A DNA stretch of 64,000 nt, taken from contig OY821775.1 in NCBI GenBank assembly GCA_963682175.1, positions 49,572,053 to 49,636,052 on the forward strand, given 5' to 3'. The notes under the pieces are model-generated. The model searched no databases. It was not told where the DNA came from and was given only the letters and a program-made list of their open reading frames with translations. The DNA comes from Triglochin maritima (lineage: Eukaryota; Streptophyta; Magnoliopsida; Alismatales; Juncaginaceae). The first letter of the stretch is position 1; the number at the start of each line of letters is the position of its first letter. This document shows positions 46,280 through 57,704 of the stretch, in pieces. Both the position numbers and the translations under genes were made by a program.

Positions 46280-48500
46280 ACGTCTGTTAAAACGAACAAT
46301 GAAGGTATTTAGTTGCTCCACGGCGCTTTGTTTTTGTCATGCCTTATTCTTCTTGTAACAGCACTTGTAGTTGTGCTCCGCAATCTATATCTTGTAATCC
46401 ATTTCGCGTAATAGTTTGAGCTTATGATATCTAAGTCATTAGTCAGCAACAAGTCTTGAAATTACCAATTCTTCACTCTCTCGTTTGCAGCCAAATTTCG
46501 AAAAAGTAGGTGTATAAGTTTGTAGTTTGAAGTTAGGAGAAGTCACGGTTTTGTTGGGACTCGCAGCTTATGCTTAAGCTTGGTAGATCTTCCAGCAGCT
46601 CATAAGGTTATGATAAATAACCCTATTGGTGCTACAAATTGATCAAGTTCGTTGCGATCGTCAAATATCGATTAAAAAGGTGAACTTCTCAAGGTTTAGT
46701 TCTAAGACCGAATATCTCGGTGTTGGATCAATGTCGACTTTGAAAAGCTAATTATGGAAGCATGGATTCATACATGTTAGAATTCCGTAACCTTCCAAAT
46801 CCTAGAAGGGTGGCTAATTTACTTTAAGATTTTTTAGGGTTTGAAGGGAGAGTTTCCTTTCGCTTTATGTTTGTTATGTTCACATGTGCAATTTACCGTG
46901 AAAATTGTGTCGTTATATGTCGGTCGCTATTTGTTCTTTCTTGATTCTTGCTTGTTTAGTAGTTTGTGTGGAGATTCCGTTTCTCTGGTCGTTATTTCTC
47001 AACATCATCATAGACTGTTTTCTTAAAAACGAGGGGTTTGAGTGCATGCTTGCATTTATTTCACTATCTGTGGGCGAAGCTACATCGAAAAATCTATAAT
47101 AGATATTGTCTAACATAAATTCTCGAGTTGTCGTCATCTATTTTATCTTACTCTCTCTTTCTATGGACCACTTATAGAGTGGCGTTGTTGGTATTGGTTT
47201 TTTAGTGTTCCTCAAAGGTAGACGGAACGGTTAATTATTGCACGATATATTGCAATACTAACCAAAAGAGAGATTTGGAGAGCACATTCCAAAATGTAGC
47301 TCGTAAGTTGGAGAAACTTGTAGGTTATATCTCACATTGGACCAAATCCATTGGAAGAGGAGGTTCAAGCCATGAATATATATTTCATATTGCATCAATC
47401 TTGACTAACCAGTATTACTGGCTGAAAGTTTTTGATAAGGCCTTCCACTGTGCAGTGGAAAACCCAGCCTTAATGGGGTCGGGTCGCGACCTGGGTTGCG
47501 ACCCAGCCAGTGGGCCTGGGGTCCATGTGCCCCCAGGCCATTGGCCCCGGGGGTTTTAGTTTTGATTTTTTTAACATTTTAAATATGTTTTTATTTTTTA
47601 TCCAGAAATGATGTGAAAAAAGTGTTGAATAGTTCAATTATGATAGTGTAGAGTTTTTGTGTTGTGTTAGATTTGTGGTTGTGCTGACGTGAAAGAGAGA
47701 TAAATGTTAGGTTGAATTGGATTTGTGATTGGGATAGCGGATGCCAATGTTGTATGTGTTAATTTCGTTACTAACGTGAATTGCGGATCTATATTCCAGT
47801 TAAGGCCATCAATTGTAAGAGCAGAACATCACCCCCGTCATGTCACCCAACTGGTAAGGTAGGAACTTATCAATGGGGATATTAGGATATATACCACTAA
47901 GTGTCAGTTATATCCCAGTTGTGTCATTTATGTACAATTGAAAGTTACAAATATATGTCATTTATGTGACTTACTTGTGGATACTTTCATACTATGGTAT
48001 TAAATTATGAAGACAATGGGTTTGCTATTTATGTCATTTGTATGACTTATAGCTAGTGACTACGATATTTTTTGCGATGTGATAGGAATTGCATAGGTGC
48101 ATGGGTTGCATTTGTAAGATTTCGACCATTTCAATTTATCTATTTATTGAGAATTACTACTAAACAATCTATGATAGATCTTAGAGTCTAGGAACAGACC
48201 ATATCATATGTAGTTTCTGACAGGACAATTTTGCATACGTTGGCGGTCTAAAGGATCTACTTATGAACATGAAAAGGACATCACAATTCTACGTATGTGC
48301 ATGGAAACTTAAAGGAAAATGTCAGATCTTGATATGATGGCTTTGTTGTTATTTGTCGTGATATAACAAATGCAACCGTTTGATTTCATCTCGCATGGGG
48401 CTACATAAAGAAATAGCACATCATGAGTTGGATAACATATAATGAATATATGACTCACTAAATAAACATGTGACGTCCATATTGAATGAGTATATGAATT
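46280..48500. other. bZIP 3' region and intergenic DNA
   Basis: The first few hundred bases are probably the bZIP 3' UTR. No further gene recognised. A GC-rich palindromic island lies at 47440-47560 (see findings). TGTTG at 48501-48505 is the left target duplication of the TRIM structure. Confidence 0.55.
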
Positions 48501-48505
48501 TGTTG

Positions 48506-49036
48506 TGTAACGTCCCGTCCCCGAGTCCGCATCGAACCCGGGTCCCGGTCCGTCACCCATGTGCCCACTGGCCCACAACACCCACCTATTGCCACAAAAC
48601 TTAAGTTGGTAAGTGTTATGGTAGTGGGCTCATGTCTTTATATCCCACCCCAACATTCTCATGTTAAGCAATGTGGGACTAAACTTGGGGGTTTTACAAC
48701 CTACCCCACTTGAACACCTGACGTCCTCGTCAGGGTCAAGCCACTCAGTCACCAGGCGTTGTGAGATTCTAGAGGTGGCTCCCACCCTTTAGGTGTAGCA
48801 CTTAGTTCCCACAATTCCGGCTGGTTCAGGCTCTGATACCATCTGTAACGTCCCGTCCCCGAGTCCGCATCGAACCCGGGTCCCAGTCCGTCACCCATGT
48901 GCCCACTGGCCCACAACTCCCACCTATTGCCACAAAACTTAAGTTGGTAAGTGTTATGGTAGTGGGCTCATGTCTTTATATCCCACCCCAACATTCTCAT
49001 GTTAAGCAATGTGGGACTAAACTTGGGGGTTTTACA
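48506..49036 (-). mobile_element. TRIM unit in reverse orientation (LTR-internal-LTR)
   Basis: A full 531-bp TRIM on the minus strand. Its inner LTR (48844-49036) and internal segment (48699-48843) share private variants with the first plus-strand unit (GAGTT, ACTGGG, TCTCAC), so the two arms descend from one copy rather than from two insertions. Confidence 0.93.
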
Positions 49037-49042
49037 ACATGT

Positions 49043-50587
49043 TGTAAAACCCCCAAGTTTAGTCCCACATTGCTTAACATGAGAATGTTGGGGTGGGATA
49101 TAAAGACATGAGCCCACTACCATAACACTTACCAACTTAAGTTTTGTGGCAATAGGTGGGAGTTGTGGGCCAGTGGGCACATGGGTGACGGACTGGGACC
49201 CGGGTTCGATGCGGACTCGGGGACGGGACGTTACAGATGGTATCAGAGCCTGAACCAGCCGGAATTGTGGGAACTAAGTGCTACACCTAAAGGGTGGGAG
49301 CCACCTCTAGAATCTCACAACGCCTGGTGACTGAGTGGCTTGACCCTGACGAGGACGTCAGGTGTTCAAGTGGGGTAGGTTGTAAAACCCCCAAGTTTAG
49401 TCCCACATTGCTTAACATGAGAATGTTGGGGTGGGATATAAAGACATGAGCCCACTACCATAACACTTACCAACTTAAGTTTTGTGGCAATAGGTGGGAG
49501 TTGTGGGCCAGTGGGCACATGGGTGACGGACTGGGACCCGGGTTCGATGCGGACTCGGGGACGGGACGTTACAGATGGTATCAGAGCCTGAACCAGCCGG
49601 AATTGTGGGAACTAAGTGCTACACCTAAAGGGTGGGAGCCACCTCTAGAATCCCACAACGCCTGGTGACTGAGTGGCTTGACCCTGACGAGGACGTCAGG
49701 TGTTCAAGTGGGGTAGGTTGTAAAACCCCCAAGTTTAGTCCCACATTGCTTAACATGAGAATGTTGGGGTGGGATATAAAGACATGAGCCCACTACCATA
49801 ACACTTACCAACTTAAGTTTTGTGGCAATAGGTGGGTGTTGTGGGTCAGTGGGCACATGGGTGACGGACCGGGACCCGAACTCGATGCGGGTTCGGGGAC
49901 GGGACGTTACAGATGGTATCAGAGCCTGAACCAGCCGGAATTGTGGGAACTAAGTGCTACACCTAAAGGGTGGGAGCCACCTCTAGAATCCCACAACGCC
50001 TGGTGACTGAGTGGCTTGACCCTGACGAGGACGTCAGGTGTTCAAGTGGGGTAGGTTGTAAAACCCCCAAGTTTAGTCCCACATTGCTTAACATGAGAAT
50101 GTTGGGGTGGGATATAAAGACATGAGCCCACTACCATAACACTTACCAACTTAAGTTTTGTGGCAATAGGTGGGTGTTGTGGGTCAGTGGGCACATGGGT
50201 GACGGACCGGGACCCGGGTTCGATGCGGACTCGGGGACGGGACGTTACAGATGGTATCAGAGCCTGAACCAGCCGGAATTGTGGGAACTAAGTGCTACAC
50301 CTAAAGGGTGGGAGCCACCTCTAGAATCCCACAACGCCTGGTGACTGAGTGGCTTGACCCTGACGAGGACGTCAGGTGTTCAAGTGGGGTAGGTTGTAAA
50401 ACCCCCAAGTTTAGTCCCACATTGCTTAACATGAGAATGTTGGGGTGGGATATAAAGACATGAGCCCACTACCATAACACTTACCAACTTAAGTTTTGTG
50501 GCAATAGGTGGGTGTTGTGGGTCAGTGGGCACATGGGTGACGGACCGGGACCCGAACTCGATGCGGGTTCGGGGACGGGACGTTACA
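49043..50587 (+). mobile_element. Tandem TRIM array, (LTR-internal)x4-LTR, 338-bp period
   Basis: Five LTRs alternate with four internal segments at an exact 338-bp period. LTRs at 49719 and 50395 share a GACCCGAACTCGATGCGGG variant. The LTR between them carries the standard GACCCGGGTTCGATGCGG. Later units read TCCCAC in the internal segment; the first reads TCTCAC. Confidence 0.93.
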
Positions 50588-50592
50588 TGTTG

Positions 50593-52799
50593 AATACCAA
50601 TTGAGGAACTCAGCAAAACTTAAAGGAGGTAAGGTTCTTTGGAGAGGAATTACTAGGCGTTACATGTACAAAAAATTGTGCAATTGATACTGTTTTGAAA
50701 ATTAGTTTTTGAAGTACACTACTCAAAATAACGAAAAAAATGATTTTTTTATAAAAAAAAAGAGTTGATGTAATTACCACTCAATCACACATAACGGGTA
50801 CTTGATAAGATGGACGCAGAGTTATGGAAAAGAATTCCAAAACATTATCCATCCATCTATAATTTGAAAATTATTTGCTTGTTTTAGATGAAATGTAGAC
50901 GACTATATACGTAAAATATTCTAAAATAACCAGTAACAATATTATAGACCTTATTAGCTGAAGATCGTAACTTATTTTCGAAGTTTAAAAATATATAATT
51001 TTGCCAAAACATACCCAAATTTAGGAAGACATTGCACTTCATTGAAGGTATGCAAATCCGTTGTCTATGTTTTTAGTCTTTTTGTGGATCTCTCCAACCT
51101 TGTCCCCTTCTGAGTGCATCTAGGCAATTCTTAGATTGCTCATCTAATCCATTGTTTCAAAATAGATGTTGCTGCCTTTACGACAAAAAGGATGAAACCC
51201 TATTAAATTTAGGAGTTACCTTCTAAAGAAACTCTATAATCTGACCAAATCGTTTACATGTACTGTTTCTCAATCATATTAACCTCAATCATAACTAACA
51301 CATGTTCAACGTCGATCATATGAATTAGAAAACAAAATCAATTAAAAAATTCAAGCATCACCACTCAAAATTAACACACAAAAGCAGCGTGTAATTAACT
51401 AAGCCTTAAATATAGGTCAACAATAAGATACACTTGCAAATTATTGCAAATTTCCACGTATTTAAGATATTATAAAGTAATGGAGGCTACCCGTGATATT
51501 TTTAAGTTGTTAAAAATATCATGTTGGACATTCATCAATCATCATGAAGGGTGTGGTCTACCTTCCAAGCCAGAAGGGTTGGAAGAGTATTTAAGATTGC
51601 ATGTGAAAACAAAAGGTACCCATATTCATACATGGGGGACCAAAATGCCACTTGTATCACCAAAACAAACTTATATCTGCTCATACATAAATATGGTCAT
51701 GAACAGGTTGATTCTTGACATAGTATAATAAAATTAATAATGATTGGGAATTATTCAAAAAACAATTATTTGCGTTTATTCACTTTTTTAATGAAATAAT
51801 TGTGTAGAATGCTTTCTCTGCATGCTATTTTAAGTCCATATATATTTTGTCTTTTAAAATGCAATAGTTGTGTTGAAATATGTACTTGGACTAAATTTGA
51901 ACATTTTTAGGAAGTTTACTAGCACACAAGACGTCTTCCCGAGGCAAATGTCACATGTTTAATTCCTATCCTTGAGATTTTCCTGAAAGTTGCAATTGTA
52001 ATTTAATTTCCATTTTGCCAGAAAATAGTTTCATAGAAAATTAAAAATTTAATTTTAAACTAATTTACATCTATATCCATTTTATTGAATTTTTAACCAA
52101 ACCAATGAAACAGCAAAATCTATGTAGATGTACAACTGTACAAGTTAGAGACGCATGGGCAGATCTACTGATCATCTACTCATCAGTGATAAGTTCCAAG
52201 TGAACCTTGAACTCTTGTACACATTCAATGCATTTTATTATCTAGTCATCGCCTGATAAATAAGTGTATAGATAAGTAAAAACAAGTTGATATTCTTAAA
52301 GATCTACTTCCTTAAACTATAAATACACATATCTTATATATATATATAATTCTTCTTTCTAAAAAGAGAAGTTCGCTGCAATGTAAATTAGAAGTCAAAT
52401 GAGCTTCTTGTGATTGTTTTTAAAACACGAGTACTATATTGAATTGCAAACATACATACATTCCGAAGAAGAAAGGTGTAAGGAGGGATTGAGGAGAATA
52501 AATATACGAAAATCCTAACTGCGAGCTGTTGTAAGGACGTGAACAGCAACTTGTTAACTAGTTATGATTTCAACAAATTATTCTGGCCACATTCATGCAT
52601 GGGCACGCACACAGTTTCTACTGTGTCACCATCAAAATTGAAGACTCAAATCCACAACTTCATGGTGCAATTACACTTCCGATTCTGATCTTGACATCAC
52701 ACTATAGCCCTATAAAACCCAAAGTGGATGTTTTCATTTTTTTCAAAAAAACAAAAAACAACACAAATCAAATTTGGTTTAGAAGAGAAGAAGTAAGCA
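50593..52799. other. AT-rich intergenic DNA
   Basis: No gene recognised. The 94-aa open frame at 51444-51728 has no known motif, no evident homologue that I recall, and no promoter support. From about 52690 the sequence probably contains the RING gene promoter (CCTATAAAACCC at about 52709) and 5' UTR. Confidence 0.5.
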
Positions 52800-53255
52800 A
52801 TGGGAATGGAAACATGTGTTCTTGTTCTAGTTGTGGTTCTCAGCCTTATTTCCCTTAGCTTAATGGTTCTTATGAGTGTTGTGTCGGAATTGGCCCAGTG
52901 GGCGCTTTCGCTGATATGGTTTCAAACCAGAGACCACGCATGGTGGCGGGAGTTCTCCGACGGTGCCAATGTGGCTCCAACGGTTTCAGAGGAGGTCAAA
53001 ACGGCATACCGAGGGACGAGAATCGGTAAGTACAAAAGGGTGGTGGCAGCGGAGGAGAAGCGAGATGAGTGTTGCTTCTGTCTTTGTGACGTGAGAGAGG
53101 GGAATGAGTTTAGGGAGCTAAGATGCAACCATGTATTCCACAAGGATTGTTTGGATAGATGGGTCGATTATGGTCGGGTCGAGTGCCCATTGTGTCGGAA
53201 TTCGTTGCTGCCTAAGCTGATAAGTCGAGCCATCAAGAGAAGGATTAGAAACTGA
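52800..53255 (+). CDS. Membrane-anchored RING-H2 finger protein (probable E3 ubiquitin ligase)
   Basis: Single-exon gene of 151 aa. Residues about 5-30 form a hydrophobic segment (VLVLVVVLSLISLSLMVLM) that probably anchors it in a membrane. The RING-H2 domain lies at about 90-137: CCFC, then LRCNHVFHKDCLDRWVD and CPLCR, giving the C-x2-C...C-x-H-x2-H-x2-C...C-x2-C ligand pattern. A basic tail (RAIKRRIRN) ends the protein. RING-H2 proteins bind E2 enzymes and direct ubiquitin transfer; small plant members of this layout include the XERICO/RHA/BRH1-like types. The start at 52800 precedes the hydrophobic segment. A TATAAAA sequence lies about 90 bp upstream. Substrate and exact subgroup unknown. 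Confidence 0.88.
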   Translation: MGMETCVLVLVVVLSLISLSLMVLMSVVSELAQWALSLIWFQTRDHAWWREFSDGANVAPTVSEEVKTAYRGTRIGKYKRVVAAEEKRDECCFCLCDVREGNEFRELRCNHVFHKDCLDRWVDYGRVECPLCRNSLLPKLISRAIKRRIRN

Positions 53256-53997
53256 TGTACAGAGAAAAGAGTGGTCATTAAATTGAAGTCTCACTAAGCA
53301 GTAGTCTTGCAGATACAAGAAAAAATTTACCCGGGAAGGGCTTGCATTAATTGATGATGCAAAATGTCAAAGTCAAGAGGAAATCAATGGTGTGGGGTTT
53401 TATAACAATGTTTCACAAGATATATGTAAATTTTACAATATTTGAATATGTGTCTATTGAGATCTTCTGTTGTAACATTAGAGTGGTTCTTTGTGCACGG
53501 TGTGTTAATGTTGATAATTAGGAACTTAAAGTTGTGAAATCTAAATTAAGAACCAATTAGATGGTACAACCAATGTAGATTCTGTAGGCCAATTTTTCTA
53601 ATTATGTTCCGGGTTGCACATTTTGCACCAAAATAAACACCGACTTGACTTGCATAACGAAACAAGTCAACAATAATCCATTTTGAACTGAAATTCCGTG
53701 CTTGCCTACTTCAAAATGAACTTCAAGGGAACCATATTAATCCTTAGCAGCCTTCTAATTTCCAAACTAAAAGTAGATGATAGGGATCTCAATCAACATG
53801 CTTAAATATTCATTAGTTCACAACTTCTTAAGAATTAGATACTTACAGAACATGTTACTCACATCAATTCTAGCATCCAGCAGTTACTCTGTGCTGCTCT
53901 GAATTACATTCTTTTTCTTATACAAAATGAAAATTTAGACCAAAAAATTTTGGTTTATATCTGTTTTTGGACAAGGAGTATCATGGTTCTGCTAGTT
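53256..53997. other. Between RING gene and DUF309 gene (tail-to-tail)
   Basis: Convergent 3' flanks of the RING gene (plus) and the DUF309 gene (minus). No further feature seen. Confidence 0.5.
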
Positions 53998-56900
53998 CTA
54001 TAGATAGTCACAGGCCTCAAGATGTTCTTCTGTTGCAAAAAGAACAGGAAGCCTAACTCTCAGGGCTTTGTCCGAATCAACACGATCGTTGGGAAAGAAG
54101 AGTATGTAGGAAACACTATCAGGACCATATTCCTTGCTGTATAACTTCTGCCCAGCAGCGAAGCTACCGAGTAGTTGGTAAGATCTCTCCGAACCATCCA
54201 TTGCGTGGCAGAGATCGTCGCTGCCTGGATTTGAATCATGAGCTGTTTGTTTAAAAAATACCGATGAAGTAGGATGCTAAGATGTACGAAATTAAAATGG
54301 TTAGAGCTTTTAAGCCAGACAAGTATTTTTCATGTTGTTCATGTAAACAAAATCCATGACTTAAACACAAAATCATAGATAAAAATCTTGGGATAAAACA
54401 GTGTAATGACAACAGAATATGACCAAAAACAATATGAATCAGAAGTTCAAGCATCCATTTTATTCAACAGAAATTATTGGAAGTACTACACTTGAATACC
54501 ATAAATTAAATTATCATTCAAGACATAGAAAATCAGCAAGGCTAATCTAAATTGCAAAGGCATGCAATTAGAAGCTAAGTAACTATAGCTCTCATTCTAG
54601 ATATTGTAAAAGAAGAGTTGCATACATGCAGCTAGCTCCTTCTGGGTTTGACAAAGAAACTCCAGGGCCTCTGTAACGTCCCGAAACAGCGGAAGATTTA
54701 AAATTTCGAAATAACGAATAAAACTGACAACTCAAGGCGGGAACGTCACTAATATATAAATATATAAATCCGGGTGCACCCAAAATACATGGAGTTTACA
54801 AAAGGTGTACAACTACAATCCAGATGAAAGAAATGAAAATACAAGTAGTCGTACAATCTCGCAAATGCCGAAGAGGATCCGACTCCAAAGCGCTCCGTCC
54901 TCGGTTACCACCCACCCGGACCTACTGTGGTCCTGAAATAAAAAGTGCAACAACAATGCCTGAGTTTCCTGAAAGGAAACCCCGTATACCAAGCCCTAAA
55001 TGCATGCAAGACTATCAATGAAACCTATCATACTAGTCATCATGGCATGGCATCAATGCGATACATAAAACAATCCCTCAACGGGTAAACAGACCCACTA
55101 CGGGGTAAACATAGGACCTCTGTCCGCAAACTGTAAGGGGTCCCACTCTGAGACCTACCGTAGGCACATACGGTCTAGCAGAAGGTACGCAACGAACCCC
55201 ACACGCGACTACTCTAGTCAAGGGATCGGTGAGGAGCGTCCGCACGCCTGCGCGAAGTAGAAATCAGCTGAAATCTCGAGGTCAACACCTCACCAACGGG
55301 GCCGTCGCCCAGGTCGGTCCACTCATCTGGAGGAGCCCGTCCAGACTACCCTGCCGGAAAACATCGTCGGCAGTCCATACCCTCACCGGAACAACATCGG
55401 TGGGACACCATCGCCCGGAAACGTCGTCGGACGGCACTTCCGCCGGAACAGCATCGGCAGAACATCATCACCCGGAACAGCATCGGGTGGAACGATCATC
55501 GCCTCGTCTACACGAGCGATCCGAGCTCAAACAGCCCGCAGGGTCAACATGCTCCAACGAGCCGTGCACCTCGTGCACCGGGATCCGCAATCCCTCAGGC
55601 CTGCTACTCTACTGTGAGTCAGAACATCAAGGCTACGTCGCCCTCCAACTGTGGAGACGACACGTCCCAGATGCCCACACTCTTCCACACGGCGGTCCCT
55701 GGGCAGGCACGCAGAACGCACCCACCGTCACCTCCCGGCTCACGCGCTAAGCGAGGACACGGGTTTCCGTGGACAGAGTTGACATCTCACTAGGACAAGA
55801 AAACCAGTACTGTGCCCCATCGGTCGACCGAATCAGGCAAACCGGTCGACCGAAACCAACAGTAACGGTCGAACGGATTTCCTCCAAACGGTCGAACAAA
55901 GTGCCCAACACTCTGTCTCCAATCGGTCGAACCAGCGGGAAGAACCGGTCGACCGGACAGGTCAAAATCCTAGGTCTGACTAAGTCAAAATCAATTCAAC
56001 TATCGGTCGACCGACTCAAGGGTCCCGGTCGACCGAACATTACAGGGTCAGCCTAGTAATTCTAAGTCATATAATCGGTCGAACGCATATACTAATCGGT
56101 CGAACCAACAAGCAGCAAACAACAAACAACTTAAGTTCCGGTCGAACCAAAAGGCTCGTTCGACCGGAAACAGGCAACATCAAACGCGAACCCACGAAAT
56201 TTGGCATAACCGGTCGACCGCCCCAAGGCATCGTCCGACCGGTTCTGGGCAAAAACATCAATTTACACTAGCACCGGTCGACCGCCCGAAGGCACCGGTC
56301 GACCGTTGGTCGACAGCAACCTCGCACCAGGCAAGGATTTTACGCTGTTTTCTCGTCGCCGGCGAGGTCTCCGACCTCCCGCGACCGACCCAAACTTCCC
56401 CAACATGGAGAGCCACAAAACACACTAATGCTTGGCATACCTCAAAAGAAAGACGAATCCGCCGGAGCAACGCTCACGCCCGTCGCCTCCACACGCGCGA
56501 CCTCCTCACGCCGGAGCCTCCGTGCCGCCTTCTTCCTCCACTGGTCGCCGGAAAAACAAGGAGAAGAGGTGGTGAGTTTTGGTGGAAAAGAAATGGGAAG
56601 GAAAGGGAGAAGAGAGGGTTGGGTTGGGTTTAAATATAAAAAAACCTACACCTACCCCCCCCCCCCCCCATACTCCTCACCATACCCTTCACCTCACTCC
56701 ACTCCACTCCTCTCTCCACTCCCCCACGTCCAGTCCTTACAGCCTCTGCTATCTCTTTCTCGAACCAAAGAAAAGGCCCGTCCTCGAGTCTCAATTTTCT
56801 CAGTTTGGAAAGACCTTCTCCCAACTCCATCATTGCTCCTCTATGGTTCTGAATTACAAATTACAAAACCAAAAAAAATGAAGATTTGTAGACATACAGA

Positions 56901-57704
56901 AGCCATAAACTAAATCTCTGTATGCCAATTTCGTGATTGTCAGCTCCATGATGTATCAGTGGTATGAGGATCAGTGTGTGAGATGGATCTCAAGCTCTGG
57001 CTGCAAAAGGTTTTCGACTTGATTGGCTCTTTACTAGCATGAGAACCATCTCACCCTCTCAACAAATAAAATTGTATTTAAACAAAAAAATAGAATTGTG
57101 GATTTTTGACATGCCAAAATGGTGTGTATTAGTAGGTTCAGGTGAAAACTGGATTCATCACTTTAAATTGCTAAGTTCACCTTGCAATGGTTTTCTACAA
57201 AACTTGCATAAAGCTTGTTTAAAATTTGACATAAAGGTGCGATGCGGTCGGAGTGTCGGATGTCTCGTTTCAGACTATCTTAACATGCAACTACAAATCT
57301 AAACATTTTTAGATCGCTCTGGTTGAAATCGAACTTTCGCCAAACACCACAAAATTGGAACATTGGACACCAACTAAGAGTAGTTCAGTTCGTAAATTCT
57401 TAGTCTGATTACGTGTTGGGATTTGATCAAAAAATGGGAACCAACCAATCCAATTACACAACTCACACCCAAACCCGACCTGACCGAAGAGGTGGTGGAA
57501 TCCAACAGCCCACTGAAGCAACCCGTGAACGAGCGTCCTCCTCGGCTCCTCTGCCACGTTCCAAATCTCCTCGAGAACATCGTGGCACCGGTAGTACTCC
57601 CCTCCGTTGAAGAGGGCCACCGCCTCCTCGAACCCGCCACCGTCCCCTGAAGGCTCGGGGGCGAGTTCAGTTCGAAATAATTTGAAAAAAAATGAGCTAA
57701 ACAT
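53998..57704 (-). pseudogene. DUF309-family gene interrupted in exon 2 by a solo LTR
   Basis: Exons on minus: 57704-57480, exon 2 split into 56848-56742 and 54666-54626 by the LTR, then 54242-53998. Ignoring the LTR and one target-duplication copy, all parts are in frame (206 codons with stop). Motifs fit DUF309: FEEAVALFNGGEYYRCHDVLEEIWN, LVHGLLQWAVGFHHL, MMELGEGLSKLRKL. The C-terminal part contains SERSYQLLGSFAAGQKLYS, which I recall from plastid-type plant members. The family is found in cyanobacteria and plants; its biochemical role is not established. Plant forms usually have an N-terminal transit peptide; here the first ATG gives a short, atypical leader, so the 5' end may also be lost. 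The LTR brings in stops, so the exon cannot be translated through unless the LTR is spliced out. Confidence 0.85.
54672..56741 (-). mobile_element. Solo LTR, Gypsy family C, inside DUF309 exon 2
   Basis: A 2070-bp LTR with ends TGTAACGTCCC (54672) and CTTACA (56741), flanked by a perfect 5-bp duplication GCCTC (54667-54671 and 56742-56746). It is homologous to the LTR at 26890-29050 and in the same orientation. It carries CGGTCGACCG decamer pairs (55821/55843, 55924/55946, 56004/56026) and a C15 run at 56655-56669. No internal region, so it was left by LTR-LTR recombination. Confidence 0.93.

Larger units (their letters stand above)
48506..50587. mobile_element. Compound TRIM retrotransposon: 7 LTRs and 5 internal segments
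   Basis: Each LTR is 193 bp (TGTAAAACCCCC ... GGGACGTTACA). Each internal segment is 145 bp, starting GA then primer-binding site TGGTATCAGAGC, and ending with a polypurine tract AAGTGGGGTAGGT. LTRs lie at 48506-48698, 48844-49036 (minus), 49043-49235, 49381-49573, 49719-49911, 50057-50249 and 50395-50587 (plus). The whole block is flanked by the 5-bp duplication TGTTG (48501-48505 and 50588-50592). No coding capacity, as expected of TRIMs, which borrow proteins from autonomous retrotransposons. Each LTR has a TATAAAG box (GGATATAAAGAC). Confidence 0.95.

Noticed and set aside
48899..49180. Two identical 70-aa proteins on opposite strands
   Set aside because: They are the same LTR read from the two arms of the TRIM palindrome; no coding role, but the identity supports the perfect inverted repeat.
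48506..50587. Cassandra-type TRIM carrying 5S rRNA sequence
   Set aside because: The LTR lacks the conserved 5S promoter words; only a weak B-box-like match is present.
51444..51728. 94-aa open frame
   Set aside because: No motif, no splice context, AT-rich surroundings; could be chance.
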